DNA from: Actinoplanes xinjiangensis
GTDB lineage: Bacteria; Actinomycetota; Actinomycetes; Mycobacteriales; Micromonosporaceae
Direction of reading: 5' to 3'
Length of the DNA: 64,000 bases
Assembly (NCBI RefSeq): GCF_003148685.1
Contig: NZ_QGGR01000002.1
Coordinates: forward strand, 310,001 to 374,000
Positions 40,791 to 51,501 of the stretch are shown piece after piece (position 1 is the stretch's first letter; every line of letters starts with the position of its first letter). The notes under the pieces were generated by a model. It was not told where the DNA came from and did no database searches. It saw only the letters and a list, made by a program, of their open reading frames with translations. The position numbers were made by a program, and so were the translations under genes.

Positions 40791-40827
40791 GGGCTCCCCG
40801 CCCGGTTCTCCACCGGGCGGGGAGCCC
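40791..40827 (+). terminator. Strong hairpin after the binding-protein gene
   Basis: Perfect 15-bp inverted repeat GGGCTCCCCGCCCGG / CCGGGCGGGGAGCCC with a 7-base loop, 12 bases after the stop and without a T-run. It probably protects the binding-protein message and lowers expression of the transporter genes behind it. Confidence 0.75.
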
Positions 40828-40863
40828 GCTCCAGTGCCCACTCCTGCACGAAGGAACCCCGGC

Positions 40864-41942
<1,079 letters not shown>

Positions 41943-41946
<4 letters not shown>

Positions 41947-42923
41947 AGTTCCTCCTCCAGCGTGTCGCGTTCTATGTGTTCACCGCGTGGGCGGCGATCA
42001 CGCTCAACTTCTTCATCCCCCGGCTGATCCCGGGTGACCCGGTGCAGGCCCTGATCACCAAGTACCAGGGTCAACTCAGCACGCAGGCCATCGAGTCGCT
42101 CTACGTGCTGTTCGGCATCGACAAGAACGGCAACGTGTGGTCGGAGTACGTCGACTACTGGAAGCAGCTGTTCGCCGGTGACCTCGGCCTGTCCTTCGCG
42201 TTCTTCCCGACCCCGGTGTCGGAGGTGCTGTCCGACAGCATCCTGTGGACGCTGATGCTGGTCGGCGTCACGACGATCCTGAGCTTCATCATCGGTACCG
42301 GGCTCGGCGTGCTGGCCGGCTGGCGGCGCGGTTCGTGGACCGACGGCCTGCTGCCGGTGACCACGTTCTTCTCCTCGGTGCCGTACTTCTGGCTCGGCAT
42401 CATCGCGATCTACCTGCTCACCGGGCCGGACAGCTTCTTCCCGTCGGGCGGCGGCGCCGAGGTCGGCCTGGTGCCGGCCTGGGACATGTACTTCATCCCG
42501 AGCGCCCTCCAGCACAGTCTGCTGCCCGCGCTGACCATCCTGATCTCCTCGGTCAGCGGCTGGATCCTGAGCATGCGCAACATGATGGTGACCGTCTCCA
42601 GCGAGGACTACATCACCGTCGCGCACGCCAAGGGCCTGCCCGAGCGCCGGGTGGCGCTCAGCTACGCGGCCCGTAACGCGCTGCTGCCGAACGTGTCCGG
42701 GTTCGCCCTGTCGCTCGGCTTCATCGTCGGCGGCACCTTCCTGGTGGAGATCGTCTTCTCGTACCCGGGCATCGGTTTCCAGCTCTTCCAGGCGCTGGGC
42801 GCTAACGACTACCCGTTGATGCAGGGCATCTTCCTGGTCATCACGATCTCGGTGCTGGTGGCGAACCTGCTCGCGGACGTCGCGTACCTGTTCCTCGACC
42901 CGCGCACCCGTAAGGAGGGCTGA
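41943..42923 (+). CDS. ABC transporter permease (OppB-like)
   Basis: A 326-residue inner-membrane permease with six helices. It begins with the conserved [20 protein letters not shown] and [11 protein letters not shown] and has the EAA-type ATPase contact loop [23 protein letters not shown] overlaps the stop of the ATPase gene (ATGA). Four bases separate it from the next permease. Confidence 0.93.
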
Positions 42924-42927
42924 ACCG

Positions 42928-44013
42928 GTGACGATCCCCACCTCGAGCATCGAGCAGGTCATTCCAGGCCAGGGGGCGATGGCCCAGCCGGAGGCCGGCA
43001 AGCCCGGCAAGGCCAAGCGCCGGCGGTTCCTGTTCCTGAGCAACCGCAAGGCCGCGACCGGCCTGATCATCCTCGGCATCTACATCCTGCTGGCGATCAT
43101 CGGCCCCTGGATCGCCCCGTTCGACCCGGGTGCCCGCGGCGCCGACCTGATGCAGGGCCCCTCCTCCGCGCACTGGATGGGAACCACCCACCTGGGCCAG
43201 GACGTCTACAGCCAGCTGCTGGTCGGCACCCGCAGCGTGATCTTCGTCGGTTTCCTGGCCGGCATCGTGGCGACCGTGCTGTCGGTCCTCATCGGGGTCA
43301 CCGCGGGCTACGTCGGCGGCAAGACCGACGAGGGCCTGTCCGCGCTGTCCAACGTCTTCCTGGTGATCCCGGCCCTGCCGCTGATCATCATCGTCACGTC
43401 GATCATGGAGAACGCCGGCGAATGGGTGGTCGCCCTGGTCATCGGCTTCACCTCGTGGTCCTGGAACGCCCGGGTGCTGCGGGCGCAGACGCTGTCGCTG
43501 CGCCGGCGTGACTACGTCGAGGCGGCCCGGGCCACCGGTGAGCGCAGCTGGCGGATCATCATCTTCGAGCTGCTGCCGAACCTGACCGCGGTGATCGCCT
43601 CCGGCTTCGTCGGCACGGTCATCTTCGCGGTGCTCTCCGAGATCACCCTGGCCTTCATCGGCATCACCTCCGGCAACACCTGGAACTGGGGCACCATCCT
43701 GTTCTGGGCGCAGGGCCAGCAGGCCCTCGCCCGCTCGGCCTGGTGGTGGTTCGTCCCGGCCGGCCTGGCCATCGCGATCCTCGGCACGGCGCTCTCGCTG
43801 ATCAACTTCGCGATCGACGAGTTCGTCAGTCCCCGGCTCCGCAGCGCCGGCAAAACCAAGATCAAGACCAATACGGGGCGTACGGTCCGCATGCGCATCG
43901 GTTTCACGCCGGTCCTCAGCAACTCCCCCGAACCACACACCCGTGCCCGGCCCATCCCGGCCGTCGACCCGCACGGCGCCACCCCGGTCGTACGAGAGGA
44001 AGCCACGCCATGA
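42928..44013 (+). CDS. ABC transporter permease (OppC-like)
   Basis: A 361-residue permease with an N-terminal cytoplasmic part, six helices and the contact loop YVEAARATGERSWRIIIFELLP. OppC hallmarks: GPWIAPFDPG and HWMGTTHLGQDVYSQLLVGTR. It has an unusually long hydrophilic C-terminus of about 60 residues (from SPRLRSAGKTKIKTNTG). The GTG start follows GGAGGG. The stop overlaps the ATG of a 26-codon frame. Confidence 0.92.
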   Translation: MTIPTSSIEQVIPGQGAMAQPEAGKPGKAKRRRFLFLSNRKAATGLIILGIYILLAIIGPWIAPFDPGARGADLMQGPSSAHWMGTTHLGQDVYSQLLVGTRSVIFVGFLAGIVATVLSVLIGVTAGYVGGKTDEGLSALSNVFLVIPALPLIIIVTSIMENAGEWVVALVIGFTSWSWNARVLRAQTLSLRRRDYVEAARATGERSWRIIIFELLPNLTAVIASGFVGTVIFAVLSEITLAFIGITSGNTWNWGTILFWAQGQQALARSAWWWFVPAGLAIAILGTALSLINFAIDEFVSPRLRSAGKTKIKTNTGRTVRMRIGFTPVLSNSPEPHTRARPIPAVDPHGATPVVREEATP

Positions 44014-44086
44014 GCGACCGGAGGGAGCTCATCATCGAACTCAGCCCGGAGAGTCATGACGGCCCGGAGCGCAGCGGAGGGTTGTC

Positions 44087-44090
<4 letters not shown>
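44010..44090 (+). CDS. Possible 26-residue coupling peptide
   Basis: A short frame starting MSDRRELIIELSPESHDGPE bridges the OppC-like and OppD-like genes: its ATG overlaps the previous stop (ATGA) and its TGA overlaps the next ATG (ATGA), with GAGGAAG and GGAGG sites at both ends. It has no domain. It may be translated only to couple the two genes, or be a chance frame in a short spacer. Confidence 0.4.
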
Positions 44091-45094
<1,004 letters not shown>

Positions 45095-46414
45095 ATGGAC
45101 TTCACCTGGGGAGTCGCCACCTCGGCCTATCAGATCGAGGGCGCGGCCGCCGAGGACGGGCGGACCGCGTCGATCTGGGACACCTTCGCCCGTGACGTGG
45201 TCGGCGAGACCGGCGACGTGGCCTGCGACCACTACCACCGGATGCCGTCGGACGTACAGCTGATCAAGAGCCTGGGGGTGAACGCCTACCGGTTCTCGGT
45301 GTCGTGGACGCGGGTGCAGCCCCACGGCCGCGGCCCGGCCAACACGCGCGGACTCGACTTCTACGACCGGCTGGTCGACGAGCTGCTGGCCAACGGGATC
45401 GAACCGTGGCTGACGCTCTACCACTGGGACATGCCGCAGGAGCTGGAGGACGCCGGCGGCTGGCCGAACCGGGACACCGCGTACCGGTTCGCCGAGTTCT
45501 CCGAGATGGTCTTCGCACGCCTCAACGACCGCGTCCGCAACTGGGGGACGGTCAACGAGCCGTGGTGCGTGGCCTATCTCGGTTATGAGCACGGCGTGTT
45601 CGCGCCCGGCCGGCGCGACGTGGCCGCGGCCACCGCGGCCGCCCACCACCTGCTCCTCGGGCACGGTCTGGTGGCCAACTCGATCAAGCGGCCGGACAAC
45701 AACATCTGCATCCCGCTGAACATCGGCACCGCCACCCCGGCCTCGGACGATCCGCTGGACGTCGCGGCGGCGTGGCGGGCCGACGGCAACGTGGCACGGA
45801 TCTTCCTGGACCCGCTCAAGCACGGCCGCTACCCGGCGGACGTGGTCGAGGACCTCGCGGCCCGCGGCTACGAGCTGCCGGTCCGCGACGGCGACCTGGA
45901 GATCATCTCCCGGACGCAGATCGACACGCTCGGGGTCAACTTCTACTTCGGGCAGGACTTCGCCGGCCGCGACCTGGACGGCAACACCGTCGACGCGGCC
46001 GGGCAGCCGGTGGTCCGCGAGATCAAGCCGGACGTGCCGCAGACCGACCTGGGCTGGCCGATCACCCCGGACCGGTTCACCACGCTGCTGCTGCGACTGC
46101 ACCGCGACTACGGGTATCCGCTCGTGGTCACCGAGAACGGGGCGGTCTACCCCGACCACCCGGACACCGACGGCTTCGTCGAGGACACCGAACGGACGGC
46201 GTACCTCGCGGCACACGTCGACGCGGTCGCCGCGGCCCGTGCCGAGGGTGCCGACGTGCGCGGCTACTTCGCGTGGTCGCTGATGGACAACTTCGAGTGG
46301 GCGGAAGGCTACGCGAAGCGGTTCGGTCTGGTGCACGTCGACTACGAGACACAGCGGCGCACCCCTAAACGCAGTGCGCTGTGGTTCCGGGATCGCATAA
46401 CGTCCGCTCCATGA
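45095..46414 (+). CDS. GH1 family beta-glucosidase
   Basis: Cytoplasmic (no signal peptide) retaining beta-glucosidase of 439 residues. Acid/base Glu155 in TVNEPWC, nucleophile Glu347 in VVTENGAVY. Other sugar-binding motifs are SAYQIEGAAAEDGR at the start, WDTF, and WSLMDNFEWAEGYAKRFGL near the end. It would split imported cellobiose or related beta-glucosides to glucose. Its ATG touches the stop of the ATPase gene, and its own stop overlaps the next gene by 4 bases. Confidence 0.95.
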   Translation: MDFTWGVATSAYQIEGAAAEDGRTASIWDTFARDVVGETGDVACDHYHRMPSDVQLIKSLGVNAYRFSVSWTRVQPHGRGPANTRGLDFYDRLVDELLANGIEPWLTLYHWDMPQELEDAGGWPNRDTAYRFAEFSEMVFARLNDRVRNWGTVNEPWCVAYLGYEHGVFAPGRRDVAAATAAAHHLLLGHGLVANSIKRPDNNICIPLNIGTATPASDDPLDVAAAWRADGNVARIFLDPLKHGRYPADVVEDLAARGYELPVRDGDLEIISRTQIDTLGVNFYFGQDFAGRDLDGNTVDAAGQPVVREIKPDVPQTDLGWPITPDRFTTLLLRLHRDYGYPLVVTENGAVYPDHPDTDGFVEDTERTAYLAAHVDAVAAARAEGADVRGYFAWSLMDNFEWAEGYAKRFGLVHVDYETQRRTPKRSALWFRDRITSAP

Positions 46415-47235
46415 CCGACTACCTCGAGATCAACCGCGCCAACTGGGACGAGCGGGCGGCGCCACATGCGGCGTCGCCCGGCTACCAGGTCCAGAAGTTC
46501 GTCGACGACCCGGCGTACATCAGCGACGTGGTCCGCTTCGACCTACCCCGGCTCGGCGACGTGTCCGGGCTGCGCGGGGTGCACCTGCAGTGCCACATCG
46601 GCACCGACACGATCTCGCTGTCCCGGCTCGGGGCGCGGATGACCGGCCTGGACTTCTCCGGGGCATCCCTGGAGCAGGCCCGGTCCCTCGCGGCCCGGGC
46701 CGGCGCCGACATCCCCTTCGTCCAGAGTGACGTCTACGCGGCCCGCGAGGTCCTGGACGGCGAGTTCGGCCTGGTCTTCACCGGGATCGGGGCGATCGGC
46801 TGGCTTCCCGACATCAGGCGCTGGGCGCGGACCGTGGCGTCGCTGCTCGCCCCCGGCGGGCGGTTGTTCATCCGTGAGGGACATCCGGTGCTGTGGTCCC
46901 TCGACTACGACCGTACCGACGGACTGCTGTCGATCACCGAGCCGTACTTCGAACAGAAGGAACCGCAGATCTGGGACGAGCCGGGCACCTACGTGGAGTC
47001 CGACCACGAGTTCCAGCACACGGTCACCCACGAGTGGAACCACGGTCTCGGCGAGATCGTCACCGCCGTCCTCGAGGCCGGGCTCGTCCTGACCGGCCTG
47101 GAGGAACACCAGAGCGTGCCGTGGGAGGCCCTGCCCGGCCGCATGCACAAACTGGACACCAAGGAGTGGCAGCTCACCGAAAAGCCGGAGCGGCTGCCCC
47201 ACACCTATACGCTCCAGGCGCGCAAGCCCGTTTAA
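46411..47235 (+). CDS. Class I SAM-dependent methyltransferase
   Basis: A 274-residue Rossmann-fold methyltransferase: SAM-binding motif VHLQCHIGTDTISL (a variant of the usual GxGxG, with GIGTGT replaced by CHIGTD), acidic residue in MTGLDFSGASLEQA, motif VFTGIGAIGWLPDIRRWA. Similar proteins are common in actinobacteria with unknown small-molecule targets. The ATG at 46411 overlaps the GH1 stop by 4 bases (ATGA), so it belongs to the operon by position although a link to sugar use is not evident. Confidence 0.85.
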   Translation: MTDYLEINRANWDERAAPHAASPGYQVQKFVDDPAYISDVVRFDLPRLGDVSGLRGVHLQCHIGTDTISLSRLGARMTGLDFSGASLEQARSLAARAGADIPFVQSDVYAAREVLDGEFGLVFTGIGAIGWLPDIRRWARTVASLLAPGGRLFIREGHPVLWSLDYDRTDGLLSITEPYFEQKEPQIWDEPGTYVESDHEFQHTVTHEWNHGLGEIVTAVLEAGLVLTGLEEHQSVPWEALPGRMHKLDTKEWQLTEKPERLPHTYTLQARKPV

Positions 47236-47246
47236 TGATCGCCTCC

Positions 47247-47275
47247 GCCGGGGTATGAGCCGCTCATTCCCCGGC
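47247..47275 (+). terminator. Hairpin at the end of the beta-glucoside operon
   Basis: GCCGGGG / CCCCGGC (7 bp; inner ATGAG / CTCAT adds more pairs), 11 bases after the methyltransferase stop. The ribosome binding site of the next small gene begins right after it. Confidence 0.5.
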
Positions 47276-47288
47276 TTGGAGGCTCTCA

Positions 47289-47489
47289 ATGCGTATCGGT
47301 GCGGTCATTCTCGTCATCTGGCTCGTCCTCGGCGTCGTCGCCGCCTACGAGCGTGGTTACTTCTCCGACAGCGAGGACGCCAGCTGCGCGGAAGCCGGCA
47401 CGGTCATCGTCACGACCGTGGCCGGTCCCCTCAACTGGATGGGCGTCAACCCGAAGATCACTTGCGACGTGCCGGAGCCGAGCAAGTAG
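47289..47489 (+). CDS. Small membrane protein (66 aa), unknown
   Basis: A 66-residue protein with an N-terminal helix (MRIGAVILVIWLVLGVVAAY) and a second hydrophobic stretch (GTVIVTTVAGPLNWMGVNP). Two cysteines (Cys33 and Cys59) could pair outside the cell. Proteins with this RIGAVIxxIWLVIGxxAAxQRGYF pattern are widespread in actinobacteria. GGAGG lies 7 bases before the ATG. Function unknown. Confidence 0.8.
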   Translation: MRIGAVILVIWLVLGVVAAYERGYFSDSEDASCAEAGTVIVTTVAGPLNWMGVNPKITCDVPEPSK

Positions 47490-47493
47490 ACCC

Positions 47494-47991
47494 CTACCGC
47501 AGCAGACCCCGCTCGTCGATGTGCCGGGTGGGCTCGCCGAAAAACAGCTCCGGATCGGCCGGGCCCACCGCGATGTTCAGCGTGTCCTGCCGGTACTCCC
47601 CACGGCCGACGTCGATCCGCTGCCCGGACATCCGGTAGTTCACCTGCCAGCGCAGCCACTCACCCGGCGCCAGCCAGACGGCCGACGGTCGGCGACCCCG
47701 CGACGGGTCGCCGAGCCGGGCCGGGAGCAGCTCCACGCGTACCCCCTTGTCCGCCCGGACCAGACGCAGACCGGACCGCGCGAGGCCCGGCTCGCGCTCC
47801 GGAGGCTCCGCGCCGATCGACTCGATCGGCCGAAAATCATTACGCTCGGTGATCATCACCTCGTGCACCACACTGCGCCACCTCGCGGGCAGACGGAAGC
47901 CCTGGGGCACCGCGCTCCGGAGTGCGGCCCCCGGACCACCCCGGGAACGTCTGGTCCACTCGGTAGTCACCCACTGCGTCACGACGTCCAC
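47494..47991 (-). CDS. Protein of unknown function
   Basis: A protein of about 165 residues (183 if it starts at GTG 48045), rich in beta-strand patterns (VRVELLPARLGD, SAVWLAPGEWLRWQVNYR, QDTLNIAVGPAD). No signal peptide or helix and no motif recognised. The GTG at 47991 has GGGGGAG close in front. The stop lies 4 bases from the convergent small membrane gene. Codon bias supports a real gene. Confidence 0.65.
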   Translation of the reverse strand: MDVVTQWVTTEWTRRSRGGPGAALRSAVPQGFRLPARWRSVVHEVMITERNDFRPIESIGAEPPEREPGLARSGLRLVRADKGVRVELLPARLGDPSRGRRPSAVWLAPGEWLRWQVNYRMSGQRIDVGRGEYRQDTLNIAVGPADPELFFGEPTRHIDERGLLR

Positions 47992-48169
47992 CGCTCCCCC
48001 TTTCCCGCAGGCGCCATCCTCCCTGGTTGAAGCGCACGGGAGCACGGATTATTCACGTGGTGGACACCTCTGCGCCGACGGCGCGCCGAAATCGATCCAG
48101 GGCTTGATCTGGAGCGCGCTCCAGGTTCTACGGTCGATTCGGACAGCCGGGAACGAAGAGGAGACCATC

Positions 48170-49123
48170 ATGGAACTGCGACCCTTCGGCCGACTCGGCC
48201 GTATCAGCGCGCTCACTCTCGGTGGCGGCGGAATCGGTGGTGTCTGGGGTGGCACCGACCGCGCCGAAGCGGTCGCCACCGTCCACGCCGCCCTCGACGC
48301 CGGCATCACCATGCTGGACCTGGCGCCCAGCTACGGCACCGGCTTCGAGTCCGAAGTGGCCGTCGCCGACGCGCTCCGCGGGCAGACCTCCGACGTCATG
48401 ATCACCAGCAAGGTGCAGCTGCCCGACGACGACGGCCGCGACTTCGCCGCCCGCATCCGCGGCAGCCTGCACGCCAGCCTCACCCGCCTGGAACGCGACC
48501 ACCTCGACGTCCTCGTCCTGCACACCCAATTCCGCCGGTCCGGGACCGTCCTGCCCGGAACGATCGACCCGGCCGGATACCGCGACGAGATCGTCCCCGA
48601 GTTCCTCCGCCTCCAGGAAGAAGGCAGGATCCGGGCCTGGGGCATCACCGCCGTCGGCGACCCGGCACCCATCCTGGAGGCCTTCGCCACCGCCCCGCGG
48701 CCCGACACCGCCCAGATCGTCGTCAACGCCCTCGACCAGAACGGCGACCTCTGGATCCACGGCGACACCGTCCGGCCCGACAACGCCGCCCTGGTGCGTA
48801 CCGCCGCCGACGCGGGCGTCGCCGTCACCGCCATCCGCGTCGTCGCCGCGGGCTCCCTCACCGACGCCCTCGACCGCACCGTCCCCGACGATCACCCGGC
48901 CGCCGTCGACTTCGCCCGCGCCGCACCGTTCCGCGCCCTCGCCGCCTCCCTCGGCGAGAGTCCCGCGGGGCTCGCGTACCGGTACGCGCTGAGCGTTCCC
49001 GGCGTCGCCAGCGTCATCCTCGGCGTCAAGAACCGCACCGAACTCGCCGAATGCCTCGCCGCCGAGGCTCGCGGTCCGCTGGCCCCCGACGAGCTCAAGG
49101 CGGTCACCGCCCTCACCGACTGA
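48170..49123 (+). CDS. Aldo/keto reductase
   Basis: NAD(P)H-dependent TIM-barrel oxidoreductase of 317 residues. Family features: ALTLGGGGIGGVWGG, LDLAPSYGTGFES (catalytic Asp and Tyr), the active-site Lys in VMITSKVQLP, the His in HLDVLVLHTQ, and a SVILGVKNRTELAECL cofactor-binding end. GAAGAGGAG precedes the ATG. The substrate is unknown; it resembles aryl-alcohol or galactose dehydrogenase-like branches. Confidence 0.88.
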   Translation: MELRPFGRLGRISALTLGGGGIGGVWGGTDRAEAVATVHAALDAGITMLDLAPSYGTGFESEVAVADALRGQTSDVMITSKVQLPDDDGRDFAARIRGSLHASLTRLERDHLDVLVLHTQFRRSGTVLPGTIDPAGYRDEIVPEFLRLQEEGRIRAWGITAVGDPAPILEAFATAPRPDTAQIVVNALDQNGDLWIHGDTVRPDNAALVRTAADAGVAVTAIRVVAAGSLTDALDRTVPDDHPAAVDFARAAPFRALAASLGESPAGLAYRYALSVPGVASVILGVKNRTELAECLAAEARGPLAPDELKAVTALTD

Positions 49124-49423
49124 TCCCCGGCCGCCGGCGCCGCGTTCTCACCGCCTCGCCGGCGGCCCCTCACCCGTCCGATCCCGGTGCCGCCCGCGCC
49201 ACGCCCCACCGGCCTCGCCGGCGGCCCCTCACCCATCCGATCCCGGAGCCCGGGCCGCGTCCTAACGCCTCGCCGGCAGCCCCTCAGCCGTCTGACCCGA
49301 CCGCCTCGCCGTCGGCCCCTCGGCCGCCTAACCATTCCCTACACGCCCAATCACCGCAGCGGCCCAGCCCGGATGCCAGAAAGCGTCTGCCTCCGGAGCC
49401 TGGCCGGCGGCCGCCGATCTCTC
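49124..49423. repeat. Degenerate direct repeats after the reductase gene
   Basis: Four degenerate copies of CGCCTCGCCGGCGGCCCCTC with ACCCGTCCGATCCCG fillers fill the start of the 663-bp gap 49124-49786. No gene is supported. The right part of the gap (49540-49786) is plain GC-rich sequence with one further direct repeat of GCGGCTTGCCGAC. Confidence 0.6.
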
Positions 49424-49539
49424 TGGCTGGTCGTCACCGCTGTCTCAAGAGCCGCGAGACAGCGGTGACGACCAGCCAGGAAGATCGAGCTGGCTCTCAC
49501 CGCTGTCTCAGAGCCTTTGAGACAGCGGTGACGGCCAGC
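49424..49539. repeat. Two long palindromic intergenic elements
   Basis: 49424-49480 is a perfect 24-bp inverted repeat (arms CTGGCTGGTCGTCACCGCTG plus TCTC, 9-base loop). 49491-49539 is a second copy with 21-bp arms and two mismatches. They belong to the same family as 33436-33614 and 50552-50606. The position is again between convergent genes. Confidence 0.9.
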
Positions 49540-49786
49540 CGGGGCGTATGCGGTCCCGGATGGCCGGGCCGTCCGGTGTCAGGACAGCTTGCGGATTCAG
49601 CACCGGCACCGGGCGAAACGAGGCCGCGAGCCATCCCCGTAGCGGCCGACGTGGTACCTCGGCCACGGCTCGTGGGGTGCGGGCCTGGCCGCGGCAGCTC
49701 CGGCAATGGCGGGTGGCGCAGTTGCGGCTTGCCGACCGGACCGGGCGGGTGGCCCCGTTGCGGCTTGCCGACGGGGACCGGGCGGG

Positions 49787-50254
49787 TCAGGTGAGAAGTG
49801 GGCCGCCGGGTGCCTGCGGTTCCAGTTCGGTGATGTGGGCGGTCGTCGCCTCGGGGCGGCCGTGGTACTCGGCGGGAGTGTTCTGGAACAGGACGACCCG
49901 CCAGCCGGGCAGCCGCAGTTCGGCCACCAGCGTCTGGACCGCGTTGGCTGCCGGATCCAGGGTCGTGCCGTCCGGCGGGATCATGCCGGCGATCGATCGG
50001 ATCAGGACGGCTCCCGGGCCCAGGAGACGGATCTCGCGCACTCTGGCCACATAGGTGGCGGTCGGGTGGTCGTGGAAGATCGGCGTCAGGTGCTTGGCGA
50101 CCTCCGGACCGTCCACCTGACTGCCGTCGAATCCGACCAGAACCCCGTCCTCCGCGAACAAGCTCCCGAACCGGTCAGCGTCACGCTCGTTCCAGGCGGT
50201 GAGCAGATCCCGGTACAGCTCTCGGACTCCTGTTTCAGCACGCGTCACACCCAT
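49787..50254 (-). CDS. SnoaL/NTF2-like (SgcJ/EcaC family) protein
   Basis: A 155-residue cone-shaped NTF2-fold protein. The start ELYRDLLTAWNERDADRFGS LFAEDG is the family signature; the strands VLVGFDGSQVDGPEVAKHL and ELRLPGWRVVLFQNTP complete the fold. Members include polyketide-tailoring enzymes, but most are uncharacterised. The ATG at 50254 is taken because the frame further upstream lies inside a repeat. Confidence 0.82.
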   Translation of the reverse strand: MGVTRAETGVRELYRDLLTAWNERDADRFGSLFAEDGVLVGFDGSQVDGPEVAKHLTPIFHDHPTATYVARVREIRLLGPGAVLIRSIAGMIPPDGTTLDPAANAVQTLVAELRLPGWRVVLFQNTPAEYHGRPEATTAHITELEPQAPGGPLLT

Positions 50255-50379
50255 GCCGAGAACAATCCCACGCCGACACCGTCGATGGCGACCACTCGCC
50301 CGGTCGAACGCCATCGTCGGCGCCAAAGACGGTCGCGTAAGACCTCCGAAATCCGCGGCTCCTCGCGGAAAATGCAGAA

Positions 50380-50548
50380 CTGCGCCTCCGGTCGCGGGAC
50401 GCCCCGAAACGCCGCCTCCGGTCACGGGACGCTCCAGAACTCCGCCTCCGGTGGCGGGACACTCCAGAACTCCGCCGCTGGCCGTGGGGGCCAGAACTCC
50501 ACCGCTGATCGCGGGAAGCCTCAGAACTCCACCGCTGATCGCCAGACT
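50380..50548. repeat. Degenerate 30-bp tandem repeat
   Basis: Five to six copies of a unit with CAGAACTCCGCCTCCGGT and GGGACGCTC, becoming CAGAACTCCACCGCTGATCG at the right end. They fill most of the 356-bp gap 50255-50610 upstream of the SnoaL-like gene. No gene is supported. Confidence 0.75.
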
Positions 50549-50551
50549 TTG

Positions 50552-50606
50552 CGGCTGGTCGTGAGCGCTGTCTCGGGAGGCTTGAGACAGCGCTCACGAC
50601 CAGCCG
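50552..50606. repeat. Palindromic element with compensatory changes
   Basis: Perfect 23-bp inverted repeat (left arm begins CGGCTGGTCGTGAGCGCTG and ends TCTC; 9-base loop) starting 5 bases from the stop of the MarR gene, on its 3' side. Relative to 49424-49480 the arms differ at paired positions (CACCGCTG to GAGCGCTG, and CAGCGGTG to CAGCGCTC), so base pairing is kept. It may serve as terminator of the MarR gene. Confidence 0.88.
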
Positions 50607-50610
50607 GGGT

Positions 50611-51054
50611 TCACCAGAGGGGGCGGATGCGGCCCGGGGTGGCGAGGTGGGTCAAGGCTCTGCGGAGGGCGGCCGCTTCGCCGGGGGTCAGGGTGGCGGC
50701 CAGTGGGGCGAGAGTGCGAGCGGCCGCGCGGTCGGCCGCCCGTGTACAGGCGTGACCTTTTTCGGTCAGCACCAGCAGGCGGGCTCGGGCGTCGGTGGGA
50801 TGGGGGCGGCGTTCCACGTACCCCTTGCGGATCAGTTCCTCGGCCATCTGGCTCGCCGCCTGTTTGGTGATCTCGAGGTGTTCGGCCAGGTCGGTGGCGG
50901 TGGCGCCGCCGCCGGACAGGCGGGCGAACGCGAAGCCGTGTGCGGGGCGGAGGTCGGTGAAACCACTGGCCCGTACATCTGCGTCGATGCCGTCGACCAG
51001 CGCGCGAGCCGCGCTGAGGAGAAGCACCGGGAGGTCGCGGAGATCGTCGTGCAC
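50611..51054 (-). CDS. MarR family regulator of the cupin gene
   Basis: A 147-residue winged-helix regulator: HTH ATDLAEHLEITKQAASQMAE and wing RKGYVERRPHPTDARARLLVLTEKG. Divergent from a cupin gene, with a 72-bp region holding two inverted repeats TTGAC-N6-GTCAA and an extra half-site. It most likely represses both genes; the ligand is unknown. The start is GTG at 51054. Confidence 0.88.
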   Translation of the reverse strand: MHDDLRDLPVLLLSAARALVDGIDADVRASGFTDLRPAHGFAFARLSGGGATATDLAEHLEITKQAASQMAEELIRKGYVERRPHPTDARARLLVLTEKGHACTRAADRAAARTLAPLAATLTPGEAAALRRALTHLATPGRIRPLW

Positions 51055-51063
51055 AGAGGCAGT

Positions 51064-51110
51064 TTGACATATCGGTCAAGCTGCTTGACTATTTGGTCAA
51101 GTAGCTTGAC
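51064..51110 (+). promoter_or_regulatory. MarR operator array
   Basis: TTGAC-ATATCG-GTCAA at 51064-51079 and TTGAC-TATTTG-GTCAA at 51085-51100, with a third half-site TTGAC at 51106-51110; the repeat period is exactly 21 bp, two helical turns. The first TTGACA with GACTAT 17 bases later could also be the -35/-10 of the cupin gene, so binding would block it. Confidence 0.75.
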
Positions 51111-51126
51111 TAGTTGAGGAGTGGGC

Positions 51127-51501
51127 ATGGCGATTCATCGCGGTACCGAGGCTGTGGTTCACCGGCTGCACGGGAGCGTCTTCCACGCTTTCGCGTCGCC
51201 GTCGACCGGCAGCCGCGAGTTGTGCACCTGGCGGGTCGAGATAGCTGGCGGGGTGACGGGCGTGCCGCATCGGGTGGGCCGGGAGGAGGTGCTGATGGTC
51301 TCGGCCGGCGAGCTGTCGGTCAGTCTGGACGGCGTCGCCGGGCGCGTCGGAGCAGGCGATGTCCTGGTCGTGCCGGCCGGCACGGAGTTCCGCGTGGACA
51401 ACGAGGGAACCGGGACCGCTTCCGCCTGGGTCACCACGAGCGTCGGGTTCGAGGCGACCCTCCCGGACGGGACCACCATCACCCCGCCCTGGGTGAGCTG
51501 A
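51127..51501 (+). CDS. Small cupin domain protein
   Basis: A 124-residue single-domain cupin. The pattern is VGREEVLMVSAGELSVSLDG then VGAGDVLVVPAGTEFRVDN; the metal-binding His of the classic motif is only partly kept, so it may bind a small molecule without a metal. ATG 51127 has GAGGAG upstream; GTG 51121 would be too close to it. It is controlled by the divergent MarR gene through the operator array. Confidence 0.82.
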   Translation: MAIHRGTEAVVHRLHGSVFHAFASPSTGSRELCTWRVEIAGGVTGVPHRVGREEVLMVSAGELSVSLDGVAGRVGAGDVLVVPAGTEFRVDNEGTGTASAWVTTSVGFEATLPDGTTITPPWVS

